A DNA stretch of 64,000 nucleotides from Copromyces sp. CBS 386.78 (GCA_030685235.1 MU839111.1:186001-250000), one strand, 5' to 3'. Positions 39,248 to 52,017 are shown, counted from the stretch's first letter. Program-made: numbers and translations. Notes: generated from the sequence alone by a model not told the origin.

Positions 39248-41581
39248 GCAGTCGTAAAGGGCTGCTAAGGTTATCTTGCGTTGATTTTGATGCTGGAAGG
39301 CAGTCTGTGGATAAAGAAGATAGACGTCTATCTGTCACATTTGCTTGAAAGGATAGAGACGGGCAAAGTCAGCCACTTGGTGTTATGATACCCCTATATA
39401 ACAATGGTATAGGACTTTTTTCACACCATCTTTTCAAGTCAAAATCGTCAACGGAGAAGTGACAAGATACATGACCATAAAGCCCACCTTGCTGAGCATA
39501 CCGTACCCATGGCCTTCACATGGCCCGTTCCTCTTCTTCATCTGCCTTTAACACCTCCCTGTATGTATCGGCCGGCCGGGATCTCAACCACCGACTTACA
39601 CCCAACCCGTATTCAGCCACATTGGTGATACAATACAGTATCCGAATATACGTGGTACCACATACGTAGTAGTAAGGACGGAGATATGGTTTCGGATCGT
39701 CAGGGAAACACGACTCGAACATTTCAAAGTTTTAAAGTTTCCATGTTGCTATTTCGGACTGTGACAGGCCATGAGGCTATGTAGATGGACCTGGACAGAC
39801 CCCATTCTCATCCGGGCAACCGAGAACACCCATTCGAGTGCACTGTGAAAGGTACTTCACATCTGTTCTGGGGAAAGGGGAGTTGTTGTGGGGCTGCGAA
39901 GGCATATATGTCCCTTTTATCCAGCCATGAAGGTTGTCGTGTACCAGTAGTTATGTATGACCTTATTCTCAATCCTCATACGTGACGTTGTTTTCCACGT
40001 GTCTTAAACTTGGCAGTCACGAGCTACCTGATAGAGCAAGCACTCTTTGTGATGAATATAAAGCCGCATCTCATTGCTGATGGAGCATTTTGGATGTCCA
40101 AAGAAGTGTCAACGGGATTCACGGATACGAAGTGATGCCATTCCCAGTTTCTAGTGTATATCGACGGGAGTCCCAAAGTCGATGCCGACTTCCAGAGCTC
40201 CACCAGGAGCCCAATGGATGCGACATGTTCGCCGAAGCTTCCAACGCTTCAAATGTTCTCACAATGTGGCTTGACTCTTTTTCTGAAAAATAGCAGAAAG
40301 CACACCGTATTTGAACACGGTGTACATATGTCCAGCTTCTTACCTTGCCGGTTGAAGCTATCTTCAACTGCGTTTTCAGTGTTTCCAAGTCTACATTGAC
40401 CAATGTTGTTAGCATGTTTATCACCAGCTTTCGTTACCGTCGACGCTACCCGCTACGCTACCCATTATCCGGGCGCATTGGCGTCGCTGGCTGGCTATGC
40501 AAGCTCTCCTTCCTGGCGGGCGTTGGCGGCGCTCGGGCGCCCGGATCAACAGCCAAGCGTCGAACGGACTTGGCGGAGTACCGAGCGGAGTAAACAAGCC
40601 AATCCCCGACATCACCGAAGAGCCGGCTCTCGGAACCACCGGGTAATCCTCGCTCGGCCTTCGCTCGACGGGGCGGTAGGTGAGAGTTCTCCACAAGATG
40701 GGGGGTTGAACCCCTCTTCCTTGCTCGATTCTGCAACTTTTGTCTTTGTGCCCAAAAATCAGTTGGAGGTTTGTTGTTGTGTTGGGCATTGAATTGACAA
40801 TACTTGGTGATACGGTACGTATGTTTCGTACGTATTGTAAGTTACACAAGCTTTCGTCGAAGCTTTCCCTGCCCGCCCTACGGGCTACGGGTGCTACCCG
40901 TTATCAGGTATCAGTGCAGTGCAACTCCAATATAGCTGCCTTGTCAGTAAACATTCAGTTGGGTTGTTGAGATGGGGTAGAGGTAGTTAAACAACATGGA
41001 GGTAGCAGTTGGGCAGGAAGATATATGAACTATTTCGAGATCTTGCCAGGTCCGATCTGCGGGGTAACAGATGATGTTGATCTCCGAGGCTACCGAACTG
41101 TGCTGTTGATGCTCGCCCCCTTGTTGACCCCTATTCAAACACAAACAAATCAATAAAAGTAAACAAAGCAAGCCACATTAGATCGAAGCAGAGCGAGTAA
41201 GATAAAGTATGAACAATCATCGAATGAATGTATTGTTTGTGCAAGGAGAGTAAATATTTGGTATCACATCCATTCATTATTTCCAAAAACCCAACAACCC
41301 CAGGTATGCAGTGAGCAGGAACCGAATACAGATACAATTATGAACAAGAGAAAAACACCATGTAGTATTCGTCAGTAAGCGAAGAGGAAGAAGGAAAAAG
41401 AATAACACCTTCCCGTCCCAAAACCAATGAACACTTTCTATCCGCCCCGAAATCCCGTCCTCATGCACGCGCATACATAATACACAGACCTAGGTCTCCG
41501 CCGTGTTCGTGGTTGTTTGACTTTTGCTGCTTACTTTTTGCTTGGCCTTCTTCATCATCGACATCCCTTCTCGCACACCCC
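39248..41581. other. Convergent intergenic region, cia1 / OGDH E1
   Basis: No gene is supported across 2.3 kb. A GC-rich block at about 40430-40720 differs from its AT-rich flanks. The 13-mer GCTACCCRTTATC occurs at 40457 and 40894 in the same orientation, bracketing about 440 bp. These could be remnants of a repeat element; I cannot identify one. Confidence 0.4.
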
Positions 41582-44500
41582 TTACTCGCCCTTGAGCTTG
41601 CTCTGGGTAACAGAGAAAGCCATCTCGACAAGCTCCTTCTCCTCCTTGAGGTGAGAAGACTTCTTGCCAGTAGCGACAGAAGCGGAAGGAGCACGGCCAG
41701 CGTACATAACGTGCTTGCGGTCGTGGTTCTTGGTGTGGTTAAGGAGGGTCTCAAGGCGGGGCTGAGTGTAGGACCAGGGGCCGGCGTTGAGGGGCTCCTC
41801 CTGGGCCCAAACGATGGTCTTGGCGTTGGGGTACCGGTCCAGGTTCTCACGGAGCTTCTCCCAAGGGAAGGGATGGAGCTGCTCGATACGAGTGAAGGCG
41901 ACGTTGTCGATCTTGTTGTCCTGGCGGTGCTTGAGGAGAGCGGCATAGACCTGACCAGTGCAGAGAATGACACGCTCAATCTCCTCAGGGGCCTTGATCT
42001 CACCAGTCTGGTGAGCAGGGTCCTCAAGGATCCAGCGGAAGTGAGCGTCCTCAGTGAACTCCTCGATGTCGGAGCGAGCGACGGGGTGGCGCAGGAGGGA
42101 CTTGGAGAAGAAGATGATGAGGGCTAAGTAACAAAGTTAGCATCTTGTGCAGATACAGGGGGTTTCAGGCACATAAACTTACGCTTGCGGAACTGCCTCT
42201 TCATCTGGCGACGGAGGATGTGGAAGAGGTTAGCAGGAGAGGTCATGTAGGCAATCTGCAAGTTGCAGTCCTGGTGCTGACGCTGAAGCTTCTCGGGGGA
42301 GGGGTAGATGCGAGGATCCTCGTTGCAAAGCTGGAGGAAACGCTCGATACGAGCGGAAGAGTGCTCGGGACCCTGGCCGTCATAACCGTGGGGGAGAGAC
42401 ATGACGAGGCCGGTACGCTGCATCCACTTGCTCTCGCCAGAGGCAAGGAACTGGTCAATGATGACCTGAGCGGTGTTGGCGAAATCACCGAACTGGGCCT
42501 CCCACATGTTGAAGCCGTTCGGGTCCTGGAGAGAGTAACCATACTCGAAACCGAGGATACCATACTCGGAGAGGGAAGAGTTCGAGATGACGAACTTGCC
42601 CTGGTCCTTGCTGATGTGCTGGAGAGGAGTGTAGGTGTCCTCAGTCTCCTGGTCGTGGAAGACGGCGTGGCGCTGAGAGAAGGTACCACGCTCAACATCC
42701 TGACCGGAGATACGGACGTGGTGGCCCTCGTTGACGAGGGTGCCAAAGGCAAGAGCCTCAGCGGTAGACCAGTCAATGCCCTTGCCCTCAACAACGGACT
42801 TGGTGCGGTTGCTAAGGATACGCTTCAGGTTGCGATGGGGTTGGAAGCCCTCGGGAGTGCTGCCAATGACGGTACCAATGTGCTCAAGGGTCTGCCTGTT
42901 GACGGCAGTAGGGTTGTGGGGCAGAACCTCGGCAGCAAGCTCCTTGGGGCTCTTGAAGCCATTCCAGGCGCTGGTGGTCCACTCCTTGGAAGTGGGCTGG
43001 TAGTCCTTGGACTTGGAGAAGCTCTCCTCGAGCATGCCCCAGACCCACTGCTTGTGCTCCTCAATGTCCTCCTTGGTGAAGGTGCCCTCCTTGAGGAGCT
43101 GGTCAACGTAGATGTTGATCTGAGGGTTCTTGGCGTTGATGCGCTTGTACATGAGGGGCTGAGTGAAGGAAGGCTGGTCGGTCTCGTTGTGGCCGTGCTT
43201 GCGGTAGCAAACAAGATCGATGATAACGTCCTGCTTGAACTCGGCACGCCAGTCAGCAGCGAGCTGGCAGACGAAGTTGACAGCCTCGACATCGTCAGCG
43301 TTGACGTGGAAGACGGGGGCGTCAATGGCCTTGGCGATATCAGTGCAGTAGGCAGTGGAGCGGGCGAAGCGGGGGTCAGTGGTGAAACCGATCTGGTTGT
43401 TGACAACCAAGTGGATGGTGCCACCGGTAGAGAAGGCGGGGAGAGAGTGGAAGCCCAAGCACTCGTAGACGATACCCTGGCCGGCGACGGCGGCATCACC
43501 GTGGAGGAGGACACCCATGGCGCTCTTGTGGTCACTCTCGTCGTTGTTGTAGTGCTGGATGGCGCGGACCTTGCCGAGGACAACGGGGTCCTCAGCCTCG
43601 AGATGGGAGGGGTTGGCAACGAGAGAGAGCTGGACGCGCTTGCCGGAGGGGGTAGGGCGCTCGAAGTTCATACCCAAGTGGTACTTGACGTCACCGGAAC
43701 CCTCCTCATCGGCACCGGCCATACCGGCGAACTCGGAGAAAATGGCCTCGTTGGGCTTGCGGACGACGTTTGAGAGCACGTTGAGACGGCCACGATGGGG
43801 CATACCAATGACAATATCCTTGACGCCATAGTCAACCGAGCGATCGATGAGGGCCTTCATACCGGGAACAAGGGTCTCGCAACCCTCAAGACCGAAACGC
43901 TTGTCGTTAGGGTACTTGGTGGCGAGGAAAGTCTCGAAGCTGGACGACCAGATGAGGCGGTCCAGAATGCGGCGCTTCTCATCAATCGAGTACTTGAAAG
44001 GCTGGGGAATTTCAAGGCGCTCACGGAGCCAGTCGCACTTCTCCCTGTCGGGGATGTGGATGAACTCAACACCATAGGAGCCGCAGTAGATCTTCTCGCA
44101 GGCGTCGACGATCTCGCGGAGCGTCATCTTCTCACGACCGTCGCGGGCGAAACGGGGGAGGATACCGGGGCCGAGGCTGTACTCGGTATCGAGGTCCTTC
44201 TCGGTGAAACCGTAGTATTCGGGGGTAAGCTCCTTGGGCTTGATGGTGCCGAAGCCCTTGGAGGCATCGGTGTTGCGGATGCCCAGAGGGTCAATGTTGG
44301 CCTTGTGGTGGCCACGGGCCTGGTAGGCGCGGACGAGGAGCTGAACCTTCAAGTGGTTGGTGACGTTGGCACCCTCGCCAATGCCGACGCCGGCGCCGGC
44401 AGCAATGTTGGGCACCACGTTGGCGGCACCGGGAACCAAGCTGGGAGGAGGCTGGAAGGCCTGGGAGATGGGCATGCTGCCGTTCTCCATGTTCTTGAAG

Positions 44501-44772
44501 TAGACCTGCCACGAGACGTGGACGCTCTTGGGGTCCTCCTTCCACTGGACGTACATCTCGTCGATATAGTTGGCGGCGCTGCCCGAGAGGAAGTTGTCGT
44601 TGGGGTCGGGAGGGCTGTGGAGAGCGCTCTCGTTGCGCCTCTGCTGGGAGACGGCCATGGGACGGCGGCCGACAGCGGGCTTGAGGGAGGCCCTGGTGGT
44701 CTGGGAGACCTGGGAGAAGCATCGTTTTGAGGCACCTGCAGTCTGCAGGGCCCGGATAGAACCGCGCAACAT
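41582..44772 (-). CDS. kgd1: 2-oxoglutarate dehydrogenase E1 component, mitochondrial
   Basis: The thiamine-diphosphate enzyme that decarboxylates 2-oxoglutarate in the citric acid cycle and passes the succinyl group to lipoyl-E2. Exon 1 is 44772-42183, the intron 42182-42124 (donor GTAAGT, acceptor CTTAG), exon 2 42123-41582 with a TAA stop; 1043 aa, the usual size. The presequence (about 45 residues) is Arg/Ser/Ala-rich. An N-terminal [20 protein letters not shown] motif marks OGDH E1. The core shows [46 protein letters not shown] (ThDP/metal), [21 protein letters not shown], and the transketolase-like GFEYGYSL and [14 protein letters not shown] region. The end has [14 protein letters not shown]. 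Codon use is strongly biased to C/G-ending codons, as expected for a highly expressed gene. The lipoate ligase at 18810 probably serves its E2 partner. Confidence 0.97.
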
Positions 44773-46858
44773 GATGGGTGGCTGTGGTGAGGTGAGGGTA
44801 TTAGGACGCAGAAACCGAAAGCACAATTCAAGCAGCGGGGTTTAGAGGGGAGATGGGTATGCGCAAAAAGGCAAAAGGAGCGGCGGAGTAAGTCTAGGTC
44901 CCGGTTGTCGTCGTCGACTCGGAGGGGAATGGGGAGAGAAGACAGAAGAGGATCGGAATTGGGGGGAGGGGGAGGACAGACGTTGGTGTTTTTGGTGTTT
45001 GGTTGTCGGGAGAAGGGGCGGGAAGAAGACGGAGAGAAGGTAAAAAAAAGGGCCTCACTGCGTTGTTGAGTTGCTCCGTCCACTGGAGTCGACCTGCGTC
45101 GCAAGACTGCCCGCAAGAGCGAGTAGTGCTGTGCTGTGGAAGTGACAGAAGTAGCTCGTACAGTGAGCCTCAGGGGAGATGCACGGTCCTGCGATGACGG
45201 CACCTGCTGAGGCTCCCTCTTGGCTCCCGCCGTTGCACCGCTACAAGTGCCCCGTGGGTGCTTCTCTTGGCCATCGCTTTAACATGGTGGAGCCGGCGAA
45301 CGGGGCGAGCCTGCCAAGTTCTCGCACTGGGAACAAGTCCCCAAGACTCGAGGAACAACAGCAAAGTCTCTCAGTACACTACAGTATAGCCGCAAATTTA
45401 TCCCAGCTACATACACGAACAGTCATGAAGAGGTTGTTGCAAGTGGCGGGAAAGTGTCTCAAAGCATCATACCTTACACTACACGTCTCCCATCAACTCG
45501 AATCCTCTATAGGCTATCATGCACGCCGTACTGGAGTTTCCCTCTTTTGTTTCCAACAAAGTCAAGACGGAATTCACGGTTCAAGCGGTGACCACGCAAA
45601 AAGCAAGAACAGCCGGAAGTCGTGGAGTTTTTTGTGGTTCAAGGGAGGAGCAGTGTCTCCATGACAAGTCATCAAGAACTGCCCTGGAAACTGTGGCAGT
45701 CGGAGCTAAAAGTTACGGTCTGGAGAGTCATCAGCTCTTGCTGTATATCCTGTTGTCAGTGCTAATTGGCTCCCGCACTTCCCGTTGGGTGCCCTTTTCC
45801 CCGGAGATCACGGTTCCAGGAGCAACGCCACTGCAGCCAACGTGAGTAGTAATCTTGCAGAGAAAGGTGGAGAAAACTTGAGACGTGGAAATGTACGGTA
45901 ACGTTTTCGGTTTCATCCTCGAATGAACTTTTCGAAGCTTTGCATCCATGGAACTGCGCTAGGCATGCTGGTCGATGAGTTTTGGGTTTGGGGTTCACTA
46001 CCTCTACACACCGAGACTACACTACCTACCACTGACCGCCTTGTGACTTGAGCCCTGTGACTTTTTTGAGGTCATCATCTAGAGGGTTCGTTGTCGAAAT
46101 GAAAGTTGAGGCTGGTTTCATTCGATTGTGTAATTGACCACATAAAATCCTGCATCGTCAGCTGCCACCGTCTATTTCATGAACCAGTTGCAGCACGTCA
46201 CAGTGTCACAATTCTCATTGGCTGGCCGTGACAGGTTCACCTTGTTGTCCAAGCTCTGCGCTGGTTTCGGATCCTTGGCATTTCCCAGCAGTTCATTGCC
46301 CAGAGATCCGACCTGGCAGCTGCCGTGCCAGTGTCAGGGTAGTCGGTTCAAAATCTCCCGAGCTGAAGTCTTGGAGTCTTTTTGACAGGGCGACCATGGA
46401 ATTCCAATTGTTAGCGCTCCACTGCAGCCTAGCCTCAGCTGCCGCCTGCCTGCCCGCTGCGCATAACTCACCACTCACACATCTCATCCGCAACGGCCAA
46501 CGCCTCACCCCGGATTTCCGATTTCAAGATTGACGGACGGGACCTGGATTGGACTTGCTTGGCATTACATACCACACTGCATCACCACGTAAAGCAAAGG
46601 CATCCCGCCGTGTACCTTGACGACGACGACTCTCTCTTCGATATCAGTAAGGCGTAGTACACGAGCACGCTGTAACATTGGATACCGCATTAGGACAAAG
46701 GAAGATCGCGAGGCTGATGCATCTTTACAAGACACGGGATTCGGACATCTTACAAGAGATAAGATAAAGAAGAACTGGGAACTGGGCGTGGGCTTTTGAT
46801 ATCCCAAGGGCGGATAGGGAGGACTGTCAGTCCGTACCTCCACAACCCAGGCGTCGTC
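44773..46858. other. Divergent intergenic region, OGDH E1 / tfb1
   Basis: It holds both promoters. The longest open frames (for example 45179-45664 on the plus strand) have no family features. No repeat or RNA gene is recognised. Confidence 0.45.
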
Positions 46859-48880
46859 ATGGCCCCGGTTGAGATTCCCCGGGGACGGGCCTCTTTCAAA
46901 AAAAGAGAAGGCATCATCACATTATCCGAAGACAGGACAGCCCTGATATGGAGCCCCTTACCGGGCACTGGCCCACCCGTCATCTCACTTTCCGTATCCA
47001 ACATCACAAACCTTCAACAGACCCCCAAAACTAATCCCAAGGTCGTCTTGAGGGTCGTCGAGAAGCCCAAAGGCCCCGGCGCCGATCCGGCTGCCTATCC
47101 CTTCCAGTTCACGCATGGCACCGAAGCCAGGAATGAGGCCGATGCTATCAAGGACATTCTCTCCCAGATCATTGCTGAGCTTCGTGGCGATGGCCCTTCA
47201 CTACCCAAGCCGGCCAAGGCTGGCCCTAACGGCGCCGGCGCCTCTGCCGCCATGGCCATGGCCAGTGCCGTGAACTCGAAGCATTTGCCCTTCCGCTGGT
47301 TCGAAGACGACATGCTAAAGGCCGATGTAGAACTCCAGCAGTCACTCATGAAGAAGGACAAGACGTTGGCTCAGATATACAACGACGCAAAGTCGTCCAA
47401 GCCAGACTCATTATCGGATGCCTCCTTCAACAACCAGTTCTGGGCCACCCGTGTCAGTCTGCTACGTGCCTACGCCATTGAGCTGAATCAAAAGAAGGGC
47501 TCATATAACGTCTTATCAACCATCAAGCCACGAACCGAGAACGGCGAGCTCAAGCTGAACATTAACCATGAACAAGTCCAGCTCATCTTCCAACAGCACC
47601 CACTGGTCAAGCGAATCTACAATGTGAACGTCCCTAAGCTCACAGAGTCCGAGTTCTGGTCCCGCTTCTTCCTCAGTCGTCTGTCCAAGAAGCTCCGCGG
47701 CGAGCGTATCACCGACAATGACAACACCGATCCCTTATTCGACAAGTATCTCGAAGCCGACAACACCATGGCCGTCCCGGCCAAGATCACCGCCACGAGC
47801 GTACCGCCCATCATCAACATCGAAGCCAACGAAGAGAACCAGGGCGGATTCAGGAGTGGCAACCTCAAAGACGTCGAGATGCGTCCACGCGCCAACATCC
47901 CCATCATCAGAACGCTCAATTCCTTGTCAGAAAAGATCATGGCCAACGTCGCCCCCAGCGACGTCGACCCTTCGGCAGCATCCTACTCCAAAGACGGCAT
48001 CGCCGACGCCTTGTCCCAACAACTCGCCCTGCAAGACCTCCGCGGCGACGCCGAAGCCCAGCTGATTCGGCTCTCCGTGAAGGACACCTCCACCTTCTTC
48101 ACCGGCAACCAGCCCTCGCTCACAGACCAAGAAGCCGCCGACGCGCGCCTCTACGCCGCCCAAGTCCCCTCGGACGTCCTATTCGAAGTGCAAGCAGACA
48201 TGGACACGCTCGACTCGGACGGGCGCGGTGGGATCGATCTGCACCGGTCCATTGGCGTCGACCCGGATTCTGAGGACGACTCGTCGTCAGCCCTCGATTC
48301 CAAGAAGGGCCCAAAGCCCCAACACGTCGGCTCCCGCGCCTCGTTGCGATTCGCCCAAACCCAAATCCTCGACGGCATGAAATCCGCTCGTTCGCATTTA
48401 ACCACCCACGGATCCCACACCAACGCCTCCGAAGAACGACCCATGTCTTTACCGACGGACCTCGCCCACCGCGCCACCCTGACGTGCGCGACAACCGCCG
48501 AATTCCTGAAACAATTCTGGACCGTCTTCAACAGCACCTCCTCCTCCACCACGTCCCCCTCGTCGTCTGCTACTTTGGACCCAGAGAAGGCGCAAGAACT
48601 GGCTTACCTAGCCGACTCGCTCGTGCGTTCCCGTCAAAGAATCGAGGCGTTGGCTGAAGAGGCGGAGAAGAGGCGACAGGAAATCATGGAGAAGAGAAAG
48701 AAGGAGATTAGAGAGTATTATCAGAAGACGGGTCGCAAAGCGAGGTGGGTTCCTGTTGGTGGGGGGCGGGATGCGGTTTGGGCGGTTTTTGAGGGGATTG
48801 TGAAGGGACTGGAGAGGACGGTGGCGGTTTGGGAGGTTGTTAGTAATGGTGGTGGTGCCCCTGGTGGTGGGAGGGCTTAG
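46859..48880 (+). CDS. tfb1: TFIIH core subunit Tfb1 (p62)
   Basis: A subunit of the general transcription and nucleotide-excision repair factor TFIIH in the nucleus. One uninterrupted frame of 673 codons ends in TAG. The frame is open further upstream but has no ATG there, and MAPVEIPRGRASFKKREG matches the start of the p62 PH domain (residues 1-115), which binds acidic activators. Two BSD domains follow: the first near residues 147-200 with FNNQFWATRVSLLRAY, and the second near 261-290 with LTESEFWSRFFLSRL. After a conserved LEADN-type segment, the middle is longer than in yeast. The C-terminal helical region (about 530-650) has the LKQFWTVF helix and a Glu/Arg-rich coiled coil. Ser/Thr-rich and Asp-rich insertions look disordered. 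The gene converges on orc5. Confidence 0.93.
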   Translation: MAPVEIPRGRASFKKREGIITLSEDRTALIWSPLPGTGPPVISLSVSNITNLQQTPKTNPKVVLRVVEKPKGPGADPAAYPFQFTHGTEARNEADAIKDILSQIIAELRGDGPSLPKPAKAGPNGAGASAAMAMASAVNSKHLPFRWFEDDMLKADVELQQSLMKKDKTLAQIYNDAKSSKPDSLSDASFNNQFWATRVSLLRAYAIELNQKKGSYNVLSTIKPRTENGELKLNINHEQVQLIFQQHPLVKRIYNVNVPKLTESEFWSRFFLSRLSKKLRGERITDNDNTDPLFDKYLEADNTMAVPAKITATSVPPIINIEANEENQGGFRSGNLKDVEMRPRANIPIIRTLNSLSEKIMANVAPSDVDPSAASYSKDGIADALSQQLALQDLRGDAEAQLIRLSVKDTSTFFTGNQPSLTDQEAADARLYAAQVPSDVLFEVQADMDTLDSDGRGGIDLHRSIGVDPDSEDDSSSALDSKKGPKPQHVGSRASLRFAQTQILDGMKSARSHLTTHGSHTNASEERPMSLPTDLAHRATLTCATTAEFLKQFWTVFNSTSSSTTSPSSSATLDPEKAQELAYLADSLVRSRQRIEALAEEAEKRRQEIMEKRKKEIREYYQKTGRKARWVPVGGGRDAVWAVFEGIVKGLERTVAVWEVVSNGGGAPGGGRA

Positions 48881-49424
48881 GTTCTAGGGATTACGAGAGG
48901 AAGAGAAGAGGAAGGAAACGGAGGGAAAGTGGTAGGGGATGATGGGTGTAGGGAAAAAGAGAAGGGGGAGGTAAGGGAAGGGAGGAGGATGGTCAGAGTG
49001 AGTTCGATGGGAGATGGTGACTGGCCAGAGGTTTGATAGGTATTCATCGTTAAAATCACCTGCGAAAAGTTGACAAGGTCAGACTGAGATTGACGGTATA
49101 TAGACTCAAGGTGAACAGAGAAGGTTGCAGTATGAGGCAGCGATAATGGAGTATACAGTAGAGACTTGTTCGTTGGCAGTTCAAGTATACTTACTATACA
49201 GAGAATGAAGTTAGAGACACAAATACTATTTGACGATTTGGGATCTGATGTTTCTCAATTTTTGTCTAAACGAGACAGTAGGTCTAGATGCTATAAGACA
49301 GGTGAGGTATGTATCTGCCTCGTATAAGACATGAAAAAGTTGATGTGCCTGAGACGAAGAGCGTCTTCAACACAGACCTTCAACCCCCCTTTCCTCTTCC
49401 TTCGCTCGTCCGTACGCTATTCAC
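48881..49424. other. Convergent intergenic region, tfb1 / orc5
   Basis: It lies between two stop codons and should hold both 3' UTRs. The first 100 bp are purine-rich on the plus strand. Nothing else seen. Confidence 0.5.
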
Positions 49425-51138
49425 CTACTCAACCAACCACTCCTCCACCTCGACCGCCATACTCCTCCCTAACCCCCTCACCACCTCCCACCCAACATTA
49501 CACCTCCACTTGCCTCCCCTATCCATCTGATCGCCCGCCACGCCACCCGCCGCCGCACCCCCGACTCTAATCAACAGCCTCAAGCTCGCCAACGTAGCAA
49601 TAGCCATTTCAATATCCGCATCCATCTCCCTACTATTATCAACATCCCTATCCAACCACCTGGGATCCCACTCCCCCCTCACAGCGGTAAAGATAGCCAG
49701 CATGCGCTCCAGCACAAACGCGTGAGCACCGAGCAGCTTGCGCGCAATCTTGCGGTGCTTGCTCTGCGCCCCGCGGTGTCCGCCCCGGCCACTCGTGCCG
49801 ACAGAAAGCCCGCCGCGCCGCTTGCGACGGCCGTGGTGGAAGGTGGAGAAGAGGACGAGATCGTGGCGGGTGGGGTTGTGGGAGGCGAGATAGGAGGCCA
49901 GGAGCAGGAGGCGGGCGGTGGGCGGGAGGAGGGTGGAGAGGTCTGTGGTGGTTGCTGAGACGAAGGGGTTTGCTGTGGCTTTGGGTTTGGAGGGGGTTGT
50001 CGTTGTTGTGGATTGGCCGGCTTTTCGGGGGGTGTTGGCTTGGGAGGGTGGTGCTGATGGGAGGGCGGCAGCGCTGTTGTTTGCCTGAGGCTGGGTTGTT
50101 GTTGAGCAGGACCGTATGGCCACAATGCCAGGGTCCAAGAGTGATTCATCTTGGAAGTGGACGCGGGCGGCTACCATCAGCTTGGAGAACTCTCGGGGAG
50201 CGTGGGTGCCGGCGAGGATGGGCGCCGTAAAGCGTGGCCAGAGGGAGGTGCAGGCGTGTTGGAGCGAGGGAAGGGTGCGGGAGGCGGCACGAGCCAGAGC
50301 ATCGTGAACGGCCCCTGTGAAGCGGTTCCATAGCTCTGTTGTCTCTTGTATCGTTGTCGTGGGTAGTGGTGTCGTGGGTAGCGAGGTCGTGTTGAGGATA
50401 GTGACGAACTCGTTCTTGGTGTAGTTTGGGAACTCTATGCAAGGGACGAAGGATGTTCGCAGGAAGCTGGCAGGAGGCGAGGTGACTATGAAGACGCTGG
50501 TTATACGAGGGATCTGAGGGGAGACAGACGTTAGCTAAGCTGTATCTGTTTACTTTTGAGCAAGTGTGCTGGAAGGCTTACAATCTCGGAAAGCCTAGCC
50601 AGCGCTGGAAGCAGCGTAATGGGCGCTTCCCGTGGACGATCGATGCCGTCAAAGACAAGTACAAAGCGAAACTTGTCCGGGTATGACGGATATTTGAGCA
50701 TCTTGGACAGCTCAACGACCATTTGCGAGACTGAATCGCATCTTGTAGCAGCTCCCTGCCATTGTAGGGCTTCTGCGACCTTTGCGATGGTTGATTCGTA
50801 GAGATGGCGGGCTGTTATGCATTCGATCGAGTTGATGATGACGTATCTTAGGAGTGGTTCATCCTTCTCGGTGTCTTCTTGTAGGGCTTGTAGTAGGGCG
50901 GCGGTTATGGCGCTCTTGCCGGTGGCTTCGGTGCCGTGTATCACGAGGTTCTGACATGGTGCTGCGTGAGGCTATCAAGAGGTTAGCAAGCAGAAGCCGA
51001 GGGGTGACAGAGCTGTGTTTTGGTCATTACATGCAGGAGAGTTGCTACGGCCCGTATTTGAGCATCACGGCAGGGAAATGTCTGGGAGAGGGTGGTGAAC
51101 AGCAGCTCGTCGGGGAGCTGGAAGAGGGAGTCGCCCAT
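49425..51138 (-). CDS. orc5: Origin recognition complex subunit 5
   Basis: A subunit of the six-protein complex that marks replication origins. Exons are 51138-51031, 50971-50582 and 50513-49425; introns are 59 and 68 bp with TGCTAAC-like branch sites. The product is 528 aa with a TAG stop. The N-terminus MGDSLFQLPDELL leads into an AAA+ ATPase domain: CQNLVIHGTEATGKSAI is Walker A (about residues 41-57), and FVLVFDGIDRPRE is Walker B (about 140-152). FIVTSPPASFLRT fits sensor 1. The C-terminal part carries LLPPTARLLLLASYLASHNP and GGRRKRRGG-like basic residues followed by the helical ORC5 C-terminal domain. A Thr/Pro/Ala-rich linker (about 320-370) is expanded relative to yeast. An AGGTACCT octamer lies 164 bp upstream of the start. 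Confidence 0.9.
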
Positions 51139-51555
51139 GGTCGAAAATGGTCGGGTAGATAGATGGTTGCTGGTGATCCGGTTGGAATAGGATGTTCTTG
51201 GGATTTTCGTTTGAGGATCGTTCAGGCGGTACAACCTACAACTACCTAGTGTATTGATGGAGGTTGCCCGGGCTGGCATTGGGATGCAGACGCGTTACCT
51301 AAGGTACCTACCTCTAACGCGTCTTACTTACCTACACTACAAAGGTTTACATGCCTGTAAAGTGACAGGGGTGGCGTTATAAGACAGCCAAAAGCACGGG
51401 GCAGTCACCCCTGGGATGTCACTATCAATGCGTGCTTAAGGTAGGTGCCATCAATGGAAGTTGTCACCCTTTGAAATGGCCCACCATGGTTCTTCAGGGC
51501 AACTCTTATCACACCTTATTGTTCATCATACCACAGACTAACACCCTTCTCACAG
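51139..51555. promoter_or_regulatory. orc5 promoter region
   Basis: This region is upstream of orc5 on the minus strand. AGGTACCT is at 51302-51309, within a run of ACCTA-like repeats. A 75-bp open segment (51366-51440) ending in AAG followed by GTAGGT may be the remains of the first exon of the zinc-cluster relic on the plus strand. Confidence 0.4.
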
Positions 51556-52017
51556 GTCAAATGTGACAAAGTCCGTCCATCATGTAAAGCTTGCTCTTTA
51601 CCAAGGGAGACATATGTCTATCCCACGACAACTCAACTCATAAGTGGCTCGTCAGCGTCCAAGAACTCAATTTTGCCCATCACACCCACAGACTGTTTCG
51701 GGCTTCAAATCATCGAATGGCCATCTCCCGGTTCCGATAACTCATCAGGCGTGGTCATCAGAGAGCCTTTATTCATCCCCAAGGACCGCACTGAAGCAGA
51801 ACTGAAGCTCCTGTGGTTCTACAGCCCATCAACCTTCAAGTCCTTCGCCGCCGACTCCGGGCCCGTCGACACCGTGAACCACGTTCTCAAAGTAAAACTG
51901 GAGGCCGCCGCAGAGGATCAAATGCGGGAGTACCGCGAGGAGGAGGAGGAGGAGCAGGAGTACCACGAGGGCGGCCGGAGGCGGAGGCTCCAGGCTTCTT
52001 CCCGTTGGCTTGGGTGA
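51556..52017 (+). pseudogene. Relic of a Zn(II)2Cys6 transcription factor gene
   Basis: After a credible acceptor (CTAAC at 51538, CACAG at 51551-51555) the frame reads VKCDKVRPSCKACSLP, the second half of a fungal zinc cluster. Cysteines three, four and five are at 51562, 51583 and 51592. The sixth should be at 51613 but the codon is TAT (Tyr) instead of TGT. The frame continues through a segment typical of the start of fungal regulator middle regions (FYSPSTFKSFAADSGPVDTV) and then falls into a Glu/Arg run and a TGA at about 52015. No proper first exon with cysteines one and two is found; a 75-bp upstream segment has Cys residues at 51417 and 51429 with wrong spacing. A different frame stays open to 52220. 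I read this as a truncated, decayed regulator gene. It could instead be an active gene with exons I failed to resolve. Confidence 0.55.

Noticed and set aside
42145..44730. Plus-strand open frames of 542 and 311 codons opposite OGDH E1
   Set aside because: Antisense mirrors caused by strong C/G-ending codon bias in the E1 gene.
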